Positions 32,248 to 43,169 of a DNA stretch of 45,567 nucleotides are shown here, one piece after another. How positions within the stretch are numbered: the first letter of the stretch is position 1; the number at the start of each line of letters is the position of its first letter. The notes beneath the pieces are model-generated. The model searched no databases, was not told the DNA's origin, and saw only the letters and a program-made list of their open reading frames with translations. The translations under genes were made by a program, and so were the position numbers. The stretch covers positions 1,490,573 to 1,536,139 of the forward strand of contig CM022669.1 in NCBI GenBank assembly GCA_012295275.1, given 5' to 3'. The DNA is from Chrysomallon squamiferum. Taxonomy: Eukaryota > Mollusca > Gastropoda > Neomphalida > Peltospiridae.

Positions 32248-32752
32248 CTCAGACAAGAGAACAGCAGAGAAAACACAGATTACAATAAACAGGTTTGGTT
32301 CGTACTGTGGTTTTCTTTGTGGCTGGCCATGTTCTGGTGAAAAAAATGACTCCATTACTTTCTCTGTCAACAAGAACGCTTTACTTCGCGGATTTCAGTT
32401 GTACGGTCACCGTCAACCACAAAACTACGACGTCAGCGCCTTCGTCACCGACACAAGAACAGACGAAATACTGGACGGGTCTACACTGACACAGAGATAT
32501 GAACACGTCGTGTCTGACGTGTATGACGTCGTGTTCAGACGTCCAGTGAAGATTACTAAAGACACTGAGTACAGCTTGTTTGTTAATATTAAGGGAAACT
32601 ACTCATTGTGTGGAGCTGAAGGTGAATCAGAAATTGTTGTAGACTCTTTTGTTTGTAGATTTTCTGAGTCACACAAATCTAAACACAGTGACAGACGACT
32701 TCGTACAGATGTGACAGGCGGACAAATACCTGCTTTGTTATTTTTAGTGTGA
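32231..32752 (+). CDS. PHR domain of the BTB gene, +1 frame
   Basis: Open from 32231 to TGA at 32750-32752. From 32288 it reads as a PHR domain: NRFGSYCGFLCGWPCSG, DSITFSVNKNALLRGFQLYG, YDVSAFVTD, then VVFRRPVKITKDTEYSL, YSLCGAEGES, and the closing GGQIPALLFLV. The domain is a beta-sandwich found in PAM/Highwire/RPM-1 and at the C terminus of BTBD1/2/3/6, where it binds partners such as topoisomerase I or substrates. It is full length with no internal stop. It overlaps the BACK frame by 17 bases, and one extra base there separates the two. Explanations are assembly or real indel, or an unseen splice. A 50-base intron seems too short. Confidence 0.8.
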   Translation, partial: RINRFNSDKRTAEKTQITINRFGSYCGFLCGWPCSGEKNDSITFSVNKNALLRGFQLYGHRQPQNYDVSAFVTDTRTDEILDGSTLTQRYEHVVSDVYDVVFRRPVKITKDTEYSLFVNIKGNYSLCGAEGESEIVVDSFVCRFSESHKSKHSDRRLRTDVTGGQIPALLFLV

Positions 32753-32794
32753 AAAACAACATCGTTCAAACACTGTCACTTTTAGTCATCACTG

Positions 32795-32805
32795 GCCTCA
32801 TATTT

Positions 32806-32844
<39 letters not shown>

Positions 32845-32850
32845 TTTTTT
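32795..32850. repeat. (TTTA)n microsatellite in the 3' region
   Basis: About 13 TTTA units some 45 bases after the PHR stop, probably within the 3' UTR. Confidence 0.9.
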
Positions 32851-32859
32851 TTACGTTTT

Positions 32860-33440
32860 GTATTTCTGATGACGTCAGACAGCAGTGATGACGTCATACA
32901 GACTTCTTTTGATTCAAATTTGTTGTTTCTAATAACTGATTTCTGTCAAACAGAGACGTGTAAAATGTGTATAAACATCTCATTTCGTGATTATATTATT
33001 ATTATTATTATTTATCTTTATTAATGTGTTTTGTTTTTATATGAAACATAATATGTAGATAAATTATATAAGAATTGTTATTTGATTTATTTATCCATTT
33101 TCTTGTGTTATGGTTCATATAACATATGTAAGTTAATTATATTAAGTTCAATATTTACTAAACATAAAATTAACAGCTGTTTGTTTGTTTATTTATTTAT
33201 GTATAAGATGTAAATAAATGAAAATGAGATAACTAAATAAATTTGTATTTTCTATCCTGAATTTATTTCTGTATTTAATTTGTATTTAAAATATATACAG
33301 ATGAATTATGTATATATATATATATAAACATTTATCAAGTATTAATATAATCATTCATTTAATCAATTAGACGGGAGTACTGATTGGATCAGGAAATAAG
33401 CAAAATGAGACTTTAAACAGAGCAGATGCTATAACTACCT

Positions 33441-33498
<58 letters not shown>

Positions 33499-34025
33499 AT
33501 TTAATTTGTATACAAATTTAGAAGAACTAGAATTTAAAAAGGTGGATTAGTAGGAAGGCAATGTTTAGTGCAACACACACACACACACACAAAAAATACA
33601 CAACACAGTAATCGTAGGCATAGTAACCTTACTTATAAAATAACATCATGATGCAATACTCTTATACGAAAACGTTCTTGCGGTAACATAATTAAATCTA
33701 ATCGCATTTCTAGCCCTCACTCTAACATTACATCTAACCCCGTTCCCTCCCAAAAGACAGACATCCCATAATGCAGACATGCAATTTGATAGACAACTCT
33801 TTACTGTGTTAGGTAATGGATCCTGTACACCCCTGACTGCTTTAGTGGTACTGCTCCAGTCTGTTCAGCAAGCTACCGTTTGTTGTTGTTATTATATCTA
33901 CCAATTCCATACAAGCAACTAGGATAACTGAATTGTAATCTGCTAAACGAAATTAACAAAAGTAAAGATACTATTTCAAGAAGTCTCTGTTTTTAGAGTT
34001 TAGTTCATAGGCTTCTCCACTGCAA
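32860..34025. other. AT-rich 3' flank, no further gene
   Basis: Two (AT)-rich AATAAA-like sites at about 33210-33240 are candidate polyadenylation signals. A pure (CT)n tract lies at 33446-33498 and a short (CA)n at 33576. No coding region was recognised. Confidence 0.5.
33446..33498. repeat. (CT)n microsatellite
   Basis: About 26 CT units, a pure homopyrimidine tract. Confidence 0.95.
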
Positions 34026-34027
34026 CA

Positions 34028-34495
34028 TTTCACTTCAGATGGACATTGTTTATATACCAGTGATCATTATGTCTGACAGCCGATGTCTTGTATTTCACTT
34101 CAGATACACATTGTTTATATACCAGTGATAATTATGTCTGACAGCCAATGTCTTGTATTTCACTTCAGATACACATTGTTTATATACCAGTGATAATTAT
34201 GTCTGACAACCGATGTCTTGTATTTCACTTCAGATACACATTGTTTATATACCAGTGATGATTATGTCTGACAGCCAATGTCTTGTATTTCACTTCAGAT
34301 ACACATTGTTTACATACCAGTGATCATTATGTCTCTGACAGCCAATGTCTTGTATTTCACTTCAGATACACATTGTTTATATACCAGTGATAATTATGTC
34401 TGACAACCGATGTCTTGTATTTCACTTCAGATACACATTGTTTATATACCAGTGATCATTATGTCTCTGAAAGCCAATGTCTTGTATTTCACTGA
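34028..34495. repeat. 65-bp minisatellite
   Basis: Seven or so units of CTTGTATTTCACTTCAGATA... with internal TTTATATACCAGTGAT and TATGTCTGACA. Period is 65 bases, 67 where TCTCTGACA occurs. Copies differ at few sites. Confidence 0.9.
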
Positions 34496-34639
34496 TCTAC
34501 ATTTAAACCATAACTAATCACAGACACAACATATAAAAGTTCTTATACATTAAATACATGTAGCTACCAAAAACAGACTCACATTTTATAGTCATGGCTG
34601 ATCTCAGAAGGATAGAATTGGTTCATTAACGAAAAGTAG

Positions 34640-35480
34640 ACCACAAATAATATTGGACGGGTTTTCATTTGCAAAGAATCACACCAGAGGCGAGTTTTGA
34701 TACCTGCCCTACCACAGACTAGAGCCGATGTCGACATAGAAGAACCAAGGACAAAGACAAATGATGGAAGACTCTACTTTTATTTAGCGATGGAAATGAA
34801 AATAACATGCTTGTGTTTTCAACAGATTAGCAAATCGTAGATCTACAGGCTGCAGTAAGCATTTTTATGTACGGAACTTTCTCTTCTTGTCCAGCATTGT
34901 TGAACCAGTTATATATCATCCTTGCTATGGGCAGAACCACTATGTATCCCCGTGTGTTTGCTCTCCTTCCCGTCAGACAGAGGATAACATAGAGTAGAGT
35001 GTTCAGTTTGCTGAAGAATCATGTACAATCATTAAACCGACCTCTTTCTCCAACTGAAGTTCAGAATGACGTTAAGGTGGGTGCAATCCAGGTAACGGCA
35101 CAAGTTCAGGATGCGTGGTTTGAATCAGGGGAAACGAACCTGGTGTTCTACAGACGGAGACATTTGATGATTATTTGGTTTCTACCAGGGTAGACGATGA
35201 CGCCAGATTTCCTTTGATTTTTTGCAACCATCAACCGACCACTGGCCTTGGAACTACCAATAATGTGCAGGGTTTTCATTCCAGAATGAACCGGTCAATT
35301 CAACTTCATCATCTAAATATACACAGATTTATAGAATTGATAAAAAGGAATAAACATCAGAACGTGCTAAAGTGGATCTGCCCCACCAAGAAGAAAGAGA
35401 GTTTATAAACAGACGGAAAATAGACTTGTGAGACTGAAGGCACAGCTAACCCTTGGTCAGTTCTTTGATACCGATGGACA
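34640..35480 (+). mobile_element. FLYWCH-MULE transposase relic
   Basis: Plus-strand pieces in order: a FLYWCH-type zinc finger start (LDGFSFAKNHTRGEF, about 34657-34700) with CPTTD..SRCRHRRT in a shifted frame; then a MULE transposase block (QLYIILAMGRTTMYPRVFALLP, about 34907-34970; first 20 residues are enough), which leads over a stop into SRVFSLLKNHV and LSPTEVQNDVK; and the C-terminal block RFPLIFCNHQPTTG, TTNNVQGFHSRMNRSI, HHLNIHRFIELIK (about 35205-35345). TTN-EGxH with HPNI is characteristic of MULE-type transposases fused to FLYWCH. At least three frame shifts and two stops show decay. Terminal inverted repeats were not found. Confidence 0.7.
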
Positions 35481-35587
35481 TATTTTAAAATTTGGTTAAA
35501 AATGCGTCAAATGAACATGTTAAAATCTATAAATAAATCTAATGTATTCTGTGTTCTGTGTTTAGTTGTATCAGACTACTGAGCTCA

Positions 35588-36085
35588 GCCGTGTCTTGTG
35601 TTGTTTTAATGTGTCTGTGTTATGAGATGTCTGTGTTCTGAGATGTCTGTTATGAGATGTCTGTGTTTTGGGATGTCTGTGTTATTAGATGTCTGTGTTA
35701 TGAGATGTCTGTGTTATGGGATGTCTGTGTTCTGAGATGTCTGTGTTATGTGATGTCTGTGTTATGAGATGTCTGTGTTATGGGATGTCTGTGTTATGAG
35801 ATGTCTGTGTTATGAGATGTCTGTGTTTTGGGATGTCTGTGTAATGAGATGTCTGTGTTATGAAATGTCTGTTATGAGATGTCTGTGTTTTGGGATGTCT
35901 GTGTTATGAGATGTCTGTTATGAGATGTCTGTGTTATGAGATGTCTGTGTTATGAGATGTCTGTGTTATGGGATGTCTGTGTTATGAGATGTCTGTGCTA
36001 TGAGATATCTGTGCTATGAGATGTCTGTGTTATGAGATGTGTGTGTTATGAGATGTCTGTGTTTTGGGATGTCTGTGTTTTGGGA
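35588..36085. repeat. 16-bp minisatellite (GAGATGTCTGTGTTAT)
   Basis: About 31 tandem units with variants GGGATGTCTGTGTTTT and shorter TGTTATGAGATGTC units. Not coding. Confidence 0.95.
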
Positions 36086-36307
36086 GGACAACTTCTGGTC
36101 CACCTTGTTGGGTTTGTCAGCTTGTTTAATTGGTCAATGACAGTTAGTGCACCAGACAGGTCGAATTTGAGTATCAAACTGATGAACTGATTCAGTGTCG
36201 ATAGTGGTATTAAATAGTATAACTTTCAACCAAATTGCAAATTTATTGTTCAAAATTAAGCACTGCACGAAACAAACATCGCATGTGTAGTAAAGAAAAT
36301 GACAACA

Positions 36308-36985
36308 CAATGATTCTCTTTATTACAAGACTTTAAATGATTCTCTTTATTACAAGACTTTAAATGATTCTCTTTATTACAAGACTTTAAATGATTCTCT
36401 TTATTACAAGACTTTAAATGATTCTCTTTATTATGAGACTTTAAATGATTCTCTTTATTACGAGACTTTAAATGATTCTCTTTATTACGAGACTTTAAAT
36501 GATTCTCTTTATTACGGGACTTTAAATGATTCTCTTTATTACGAGACTTTAAATGATTCTCTTTATTACGAGACTTTAAATGATTCTCTTTATTACAAGA
36601 CTTTAAATGATTCTCTTTATTAGGAGACTTTAAATGATTCTCTTTATTAGGAGACTTTAAATGATTCTCTTTATTACAAGACTTTAAATGATTCTCTTTA
36701 TTATGAGACTTTAAATGATTCTCTTTATTACAAGACTTTAAATGATTCTCTTTATTATGAGACTTTAAATGATTATCTTTATTACGAGACTTTAAATGAT
36801 TCTCTTTATTATGAGACTTTAAATGATTATCTTTATTACGAGACTTTAAATGATTCTCTTTATTACAAGACTTTAAATGATTATCTTTATTACAAGACTT
36901 TAAATGATTATCTTTATAACAAGACTTTAAATGATTCTCTTTATAACGAGACTTTAAATGATTCTCTTTATTACGAAAGACGTTA
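36308..36985. repeat. 27-bp minisatellite encoding a 9-residue repeat on the minus strand
   Basis: About 25 units of ATGATTCTCTTTATTACAAG plus ACTTTAA, period 27. The minus strand is open over 36256-37020 (254 codons) as repeats of NK(E/D)NHLKS(C/R/H/P). Openness follows from a stop-free unit whose length is a multiple of three. The flanks (MIWLDLLVPASFNV, HAMFVSCSA) match nothing I know. I treat it as a minisatellite rather than a gene. Confidence 0.9.
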
Positions 36986-37076
36986 AAGGACGCCGGAACA
37001 AGTAAATCTAACCAGATCATTTCCTAACACTAATCAAAACGTTAACCATGTTTCAAATAATAATTTAAAAAATGAA

Positions 37077-37080
<4 letters not shown>

Positions 37081-37137
<57 letters not shown>

Positions 37138-37180
37138 AAGAAGAAGAAGAAGAAGAAGAAGAAGAAGAAAGAAGAAGAAA

Positions 37181-37232
<52 letters not shown>
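37081..37232. repeat. (AAT)n(GAA)n(TAAA)n compound microsatellite
   Basis: AAT units, about 18 GAA units, then about 13 AAAT units. Tyr/Ser/Leu frames on the minus strand are repeat translations. Confidence 0.95.
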
Positions 37233-37233
<1 letters not shown>

Positions 37234-37239
37234 ACAAAA

Positions 37240-38245
37240 TAAAAAAATCAATGTTTTGAATACATATATTTAAATCATCTACCCTATCACAAACCTAACT
37301 TTAACCCACGATGAAAAATGTATTAAATTGCGGTGATTTTTCTTCTTCTTCTTTTTCTTCTTCTTATTATTTATATGTATATTTCTTAACTTCCATCGTG
37401 TTTTACAATTTTAGAATTTCTTGAGATCAGTTTATATTTAAAACATCCCTAACACTAACCAATTCTCTTATACTGAGATTAATTTAAATTTAAAATGACT
37501 AATTGATGGATCCAAAAGCAGTTTTAAATTTGTTGGTAACTGCAACAGTCTCATTCAGAACCAATTCAACTGAAACACAAAGTTATCAGTTATATGGAGT
37601 AATTTGTTTTTAATTTGTTACATCTGATTAATGCTGTATTTATAAGTAATCATACACTATTGAAATAAAACATAAAAATAAAACATTTTCTAGAGCGTTA
37701 AATACTTAATTATATAGAGATTTGTTTTATATTTCTAAATTAAAGTTGTCTTTATAACTGTAAAAATTAATGAAAAAATCTAGAGGAAAAGGTTAAATTT
37801 GTACATTTGATTGAAAAATCAAAAACAACATTTTGATATGTTTTCTTTTATGAACTGAGAAAAATAAAAACACAGTTGAAATATAAAATAAATGTCTGTC
37901 ACTAAGACAATGTATTTAATGTTTTGTATAAGCAATAAAGAAGTTGGTAATGTTTCATAGTAATATATGAAACCCAAATACAAATTCATTCCTTGCTCTA
38001 GGAAACAGAATCAAGTCAATCCTTTGTCAGTACAAAATGAGCTGTTAAGACTTGACTTATTTTTGTCATTAATTATTAGTGCTGAGTTTTGAAACCATAA
38101 AATGAGATTTTAAAATTGGACTTCATTTGTGTCAGAAACTAAAGTTTCATTAATTAATACATGATTGCAACTATTCTTAGTCATAATAATTATAAGCTTT
38201 AGTCAAAGTTGTGTCCCTTTGCTTATACAAAAATGTATTCTCAAG
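37240..38245. other. AT-rich DNA, possibly 3' flank of the minus-strand gene
   Basis: No coding frame recognised. It lies downstream of the candidate terminal exon at 38251-38310 on the minus strand and could include its 3' UTR. Confidence 0.4.
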
Positions 38246-38250
38246 GCAGA

Positions 38251-38310
38251 TCAGACAATTAATTCATCTTCACTCATTTCAGTTCCATCATTGATACCAG
38301 TATAATCATT
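38251..38310 (-). CDS. Candidate terminal exon of an unrecognised minus-strand gene
   Basis: A strong acceptor (CACCTCTTTTTCACAG) precedes 38310. The exon reads NDYTGINDGTEMSEDELIV and ends in TGA (38253-38251). The acidic, polar tail is protein-like. Joining it in this frame needs a phase-0 upstream exon, and I did not find a consistent junction with 40354, so the gene model stays open. Confidence 0.4.
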   Translation of the reverse strand, partial: NDYTGINDGTEMSEDELIV

Positions 38311-38671
38311 CTGTGAAAAAGAGGTGATATGTTCTCCAGTCAATCAAGTACACTCCAGTTGTTTCATTTCTTTGTCACTTGAACTGTTTTCTAAACTTTA
38401 TCTTTTCCATCTTCTTATTTGTTACAAGTCATTTTCTTCATTTATCCTGAATAATGCCAGAAACAGTAGCTAGTATTAATAAACATAATTCTAACATCAG
38501 CATTAAATACATGATGCAATTATAAAAATTACTTGTTTGTCCACTGTTTTGTTATCTGCTTTCCATTCACTTTTATACCTTTTAATGTTGTAAATGAAAC
38601 AAGTGTTGTATAAAACATCAAAAACATTTATATGAAAAGAAAGTAGGAAGAAATCAATTCTGTTAAACATG

Positions 38672-38680
38672 TGTGTGCGT

Positions 38681-38721
<41 letters not shown>
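38672..38721. repeat. (GT)n microsatellite
   Basis: About 20 GT units, intronic if the minus-strand gene model holds. Confidence 0.9.
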
Positions 38722-38724
<3 letters not shown>

Positions 38725-39199
38725 ACATACATATGTACAGAAATAACTCACTTTCAGATGTTTCTTTAAGGCAGAAAAAAAAAAAAAAAAGAAAAAATTG
38801 TAGGTTTTATTAAGACTAAATGTAATGATAAAGTTTCAGAATTACCATAGGTGTATACACAGAAAAGAAAAGAGTTAAATATACGTCAGAGGATACTATT
38901 TGTGATATTCAACCAAATAGCTATACTCCTAGGATGTTCCATTTTTTGAGACACAGAAGCTTGGCAGAGCCTAAATGTAAAAGAGCTTCAAAACAAAACA
39001 AAAAACTCTGCAAAAAGCAAAAATATGACCATTTGGTGGAATGTGTTCTACCATTACTCTGACACCATTTCACCTCTAGTTTCTGAGAGGTGTTGCTTGA
39101 TCTCATAAACCTGCATTTCTACTAGATCTGTGTCAAGGAAAACTGGTTCATGTTTGTCAAGGATATCTGAAAGAGTAGAATGAGAATTTATTCAAGCAG

Positions 39200-39950
39200 T
39201 GTTGATCAAACACTTAGTTCTGCCGAGTTAAATACATCTGCTGGTTATATTGCACAAATTAACTGGATCAAAAAGAATCTGTGAGAAGCACAGAAAAGTG
39301 ATCCATCTTTGAAAGGGGTGTGGTCAAAAATAGTGCATTAAAAACAATCTTTCAAACCAGAGTGAATGTTTTTTATGTGTACAGTGAGGTGTTGAGGAAG
39401 AAAATCATGTTGGATGAAAATGAGAAGTTTGAATGTTTTCAGTTGCAGTATCTAGAATATACAGACAGGAAATACCAAGTTTAAGTCATGAATGTGTATT
39501 TGCGGGTCATTTGGGGTGAATAAAAACATATCTGCAGATTGCATCAGACCTTTATTGGCCAGAAATGTATCACAAGACAAAGGTATTTGTCAAAAGTGGT
39601 AAGGTGTCTCAGAAAAATGGGAAAACAAATCAAGTTATTACCCTGGCACCCCTAAAGTGGACCAATCAGTGGACCTGTTATTTCAAAAGTATTAGTTGAT
39701 ATTGTGGGACAACTGCCTAGAACAAGCCAGGGTAACCACTCTCTGCTGACAATAATGTGTGTGAATTCTAGGTTCCCAGAGGCAATTCCATTACGTAATT
39801 ATAGCAGCAAAAGCGCTGATCAAATATTTCATGAAGACTGATTTACCAGATGAAATTCAGTCTGATCAAGGCTCAAATTTCATGTGAAAATTGTTTCAGC
39901 AAGTCATGGTTCTGTTAGGAATACATCTGGAGACACAAAAGTGAGTTGGT
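39200..39950 (+). mobile_element. Ty3/gypsy-type integrase relic
   Basis: Plus-strand text includes the pre-integrase part (SEVLRKKIMLDENEKFE, about 39385), the zinc-binding segment (FAGHLG, then YLQIASDLYWPEMYHKTK, about 39500-39590) and the catalytic core: LVDIVGQLPRTSQGN (first Asp), FPEAIPLRN, and IQSDQGSNF (second Asp). The order and motifs fit a Ty3/gypsy integrase. Several frameshifts (about 39480, 39690, 39830) and stops kill it. The two zinc-ligand cysteines expected in KSCxxCQ read KSGKVSQ. No LTR, protease or complete RT was recognised nearby. Confidence 0.8.
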
Positions 39951-39959
39951 AAAAATAGT

Positions 39960-40350
39960 AAAGTTGGATATTATGGAAACCATGGTTAACTGAGAGATAA
40001 TTAGAAGAATCTAGTGTTTGTTATTAATCTGACAATGGAACAGTAAAATAAAGAACTCAAACTTTTCAAGTATCATTCAATTTTACACATTTTAATGTTT
40101 AACTCTTTTCCTTTCTGTGAATACATCTCTGGTAATTCTGAAACTTTATCATTACATTTTGTAAGATTGACAAAGTTTCTACAAAATCTCTGAGTCATGT
40201 TTGCTGTATTTATCAAGCTCACTCTAGTGGTTCACACAACAGATCATCAGGCTTCAAACACAGGGAAGTTGCCAGTGTTTGACTGGTTTCACATCTTAAA
40301 TACTAACCTATCACTTTGTAGTTATGACTAGAATTATTTTCATTTCTACT
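39960..40350. other. AT-rich intronic or intergenic DNA
   Basis: No supported feature. Weak remains of the gypsy element may continue to about 40000. Confidence 0.4.
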
Positions 40351-40353
40351 TAC

Positions 40354-40538
40354 TGCATGGTAGCTACAAATGTCATGAACATTTCATGCAGTTTCTTTCT
40401 TTTCTTCAGATTTGCCATCTTCAGTCTCTGTGTGGCTGTTCCCAGTGAATATTTTTCCTTGTAGTGGGACACATTTTCTCTCCATGCACAAAGTGTCTGT
40501 AAATGGTGTTCTGTTTCTCTATAGTCCAACTTACACAT
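40354..40538 (-). CDS. Candidate exon, unrecognised minus-strand gene
   Basis: Read right to left, the exon runs MCKLDYRETEHHLQTLCAWR, then ENVSHYKEKYSLGTATQRLK and KRKKLHEMFMTFVATM, to a strong donor CA|GTAAGT at 40354/40353. The amino-acid pattern is that of a helical, possibly coiled-coil segment with balanced composition. A TAG directly precedes the ATG, so either the ATG starts translation or an acceptor AG lies there (the tract upstream is purine-rich, which is poor). I do not recognise the family. Confidence 0.5.
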
Positions 40539-40646
40539 CTAAATCTTTTTCTTTTTCTCATTGGAATTTTTCTTTCCTCCACCTTCATGATTAACACTGC
40601 AACACAACAAGAAGTAGATTTGTATGGAAAAAGAAGAAAGACTTTA

Positions 40647-40649
<3 letters not shown>

Positions 40650-40706
<57 letters not shown>
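40650..40706. repeat. (AAT)n microsatellite
   Basis: About 19 AAT units. Confidence 0.95.
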
Positions 40707-40707
<1 letters not shown>

Positions 40708-40719
40708 TCCGTGACCACA

Positions 40720-41815
40720 AGTCACATTCATTTCAGTCAGTTTTAATAAAGTTGAATTTTTTCTTTTCTGCAATCAAAGCTGCTCTGTGCCTATTACAAT
40801 GGATAACACATTTCTGTTTGACTCTTTCTTAAGTGAAATAATGAATAATTTGATAAAATATTTTCATCTCTATTTATTACACGTGGATCAAAATAACACC
40901 ATGCTTCCATAAAACATAATCCTAGTATTTATTCTCAAATCAAATTGCATCAACAGAAAAGAAATTATGATTTCACATGAAATGTTTTTTACTAGGAAAT
41001 GAGAAACTTTGAGAAAAACAAAAACAATTGTTATATTGCTACACACAGCAGAAAGATAGAAATAAATGAATAGCACTGATGAATGTAAATTTCTTTCATA
41101 TATGTGTGAGTTAGTCTAAACTTATGAATACAGTGAGAATTTGAGAACCAAATATATATATATATGACAATGAACATATTTTAACACTAATCCATGGTAT
41201 TAGTGGCTCAAGTTTTGTTATTTGACTGAAATAGTAAATGTTATTAAAGCTTGTTCTAAACCAAGGTTAGGATGATTTTTTGCAATAGAAAAACTAAAAC
41301 AATGGTTAAACAAATGATCATTACAAGCATTAACTTTTAAATTTAAAAAAATAAAATAAAATCTGTAACTTAAACCTGTACTTTTTACAAAGAGTATATG
41401 AATCATAGTACACAGCAATAACAAGACTAATGCACTTCTAAACTGTAAACCTTCACTGCTGTAATTTATTATTAATTTTCATTTGTAGGCAAAAACAATA
41501 AACAGTTGTTTTTTAAATTAAAAAAAAAATAAAAAAAAAAACACAGTATAAAATTTAACTTGTAAGATTGTAAAATACATACAATAATTGTGTTCACTTT
41601 AACTATGAACGAATTCTTTATCTCAGTATTGGCAGTTTAGCACTGTAACTATGAACATTATCATTTTGTAAAACACACAAAATTACTTGTTTTTTATTTA
41701 TTGTGATTGTAATTACATAAAAAGCAACACTACAGCAAAAGTACAGTCAAATCATAGAACTTAACTAGCTAATATGCAAAACATTTACAACAACGTCCTG
41801 GTTATTAAATCTGGT
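40720..41815. other. AT-rich DNA without recognised features
   Basis: No coding, RNA or tandem signal beyond short A runs (41520-41540) and (TA)n at about 41153. Confidence 0.5.
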
Positions 41816-41818
41816 TAA

Positions 41819-42025
41819 ACTGTAAGAAACATAAACAAACACAAAGAAAGGGAAACAATTGAAAATTTATAACAATAAATAAATCAGTGTAACTGTAAGA
41901 AACATAAACAAACACAAAGAAAGGGAAACAATTGAAAATTTATAACAATAAATAAATCAGTGTAACTGTAAGAAACATAAACAAACACAAAGGAAGGAAA
42001 ACAACTGAAAATTTATAATAAAAAA
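41819..42025. repeat. 73-bp tandem repeat, about 2.8 copies
   Basis: Units starting ACTGTAAGAAACATAAACAA at 41819, 41892 and 41965. The first two are almost identical and the third is diverged and shortened. Confidence 0.9.
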
Positions 42026-42229
42026 TGTAACTGCTTCATTACTCGTTTCTACTGACAGACAAATGTTTATCTCAGTAAAAGAACTGACAGCAGAAATGTG
42101 TTTCAAATATGAACATTTCAAATTATTTATGACTTATAAATGTAAAAAAAAATATTGAAGTAACTTTTAACTGAATGTAATTGTGTGTGTGCATGCGTGT
42201 GTGTGTGAGCAAGTAAAAAACATCAATAC

Positions 42230-42326
42230 ATCTTTTCAGTTCTTGCTTTAGCAATTTGTCATCTTCAGTTGTCAGCTTCATCTTCTGAACGATGCTGTCA
42301 AAACTGTTTTCAGAAAAGTCAAAGCT
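42230..42326 (-). CDS. Candidate exon, unrecognised minus-strand gene
   Basis: After acceptor TTTTTAACAG (or AACAGAG two bases on) the minus strand reads SFDFSENSFDSIVQKMKL then TTEDDKLLKQELKR. The donor is probably T|GTATTG at 42230/42229. If the acceptor after AACAGAG is used, the exon enters in phase 2 and fits the phase-2 end of the exon at 43789. The text is amphipathic-helix-like. Family unknown. A decayed relative lies at 44400-44530. Confidence 0.5.
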
Positions 42327-42342
42327 CTGTTAAAAACATGAA

Positions 42343-42344
<2 letters not shown>

Positions 42345-42383
<39 letters not shown>
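42345..42383. repeat. (AAT)n microsatellite
   Basis: About 13 AAT units just upstream (on the minus strand) of the candidate exon acceptor. Confidence 0.95.
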
Positions 42384-42604
42384 TTTTTCTTTATGGACTC
42401 TGGTACAACCTTGTCATGACAAAACTGAGAACTGAGATATGAAACTGGACTGACTCAGCTTCTGTCACTTTAACTCACTCTCTGTCTCTCTCTACAGAGT
42501 TTATTTTGTATTTACCTGCTGACAATGTTAACTAGATTGTTAAGCAGTTCTAACTTATTTTTAAAAGAAAATCATCCCAGCTAAAATGTATCCTGAAACA
42601 GAAA

Positions 42605-42900
42605 TGTTTAACTCTTTCACTGTTAACAGTTTTTTGTCAGTAACAGAAATTTTTAACTCTTTCACTGTTAACAGTTTTTTGTCAGTAACAGAAGTTTTTG
42701 ACTCTTTCACTGTTAACAGCTTTTTGTCAGTAACAGAAGTTTTTGACTCTTTCACTGTTAACAGCTTTTTGTCAGTAACAGAAATTTTGATTCTTTCACT
42801 GTTAACAGTTTTTGTCAGTAACAGAAATTTTGATTCTTTCACTGTTAACAGTTTTTTGTCAGTAACAGAAATAGTTTTTCTGTGTAAACTCTTTCACTGT
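42605..42900. repeat. 45-bp minisatellite with GTTAAC units
   Basis: About six and a half units of CTCTTTCACTGTTAACAGTT plus TTTTGTCAGTAACAGAAATTTTTAA. Open on both strands as 15-residue repeats (SVTDKKLLTVKE.. on minus) because 45 is divisible by three. I do not call a gene. Confidence 0.9.
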
Positions 42901-43169
42901 TATTAATTTCATATTAGTAATAGATATGATGTTTTATTGTATACAGAAAAATATTAGGAAAAGGAAATAGTAAATAAGTTTTTAAGATGTTACTCTTTAA
43001 GTAAAATAATTGAGTAAAGAAATATTTTGAACTGAATTAGAAAATAAAATAAGCAGCAGCCAGACAAAATAAAATAAAAGTAAATAGAAATGAAGTAAAG
43101 TTTGGTACAGTGAAGTGAAGTGAATGCAGGGAAAGTCAAAACTGTCATCACAGAAAAACCATTGAAACA

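Noticed and set aside
34028-34495. CRISPR-like regular repeats
   Set aside because: The whole 65-base unit is conserved with no variable spacers, so it is a minisatellite in a eukaryotic genome.
38921-39106. 61-codon minus-strand frame
   Set aside because: No domain and no splice signals. Likely chance.
42561-42906. 15-residue repeat frames on both strands
   Set aside because: A 45-base stop-free unit produces them automatically.
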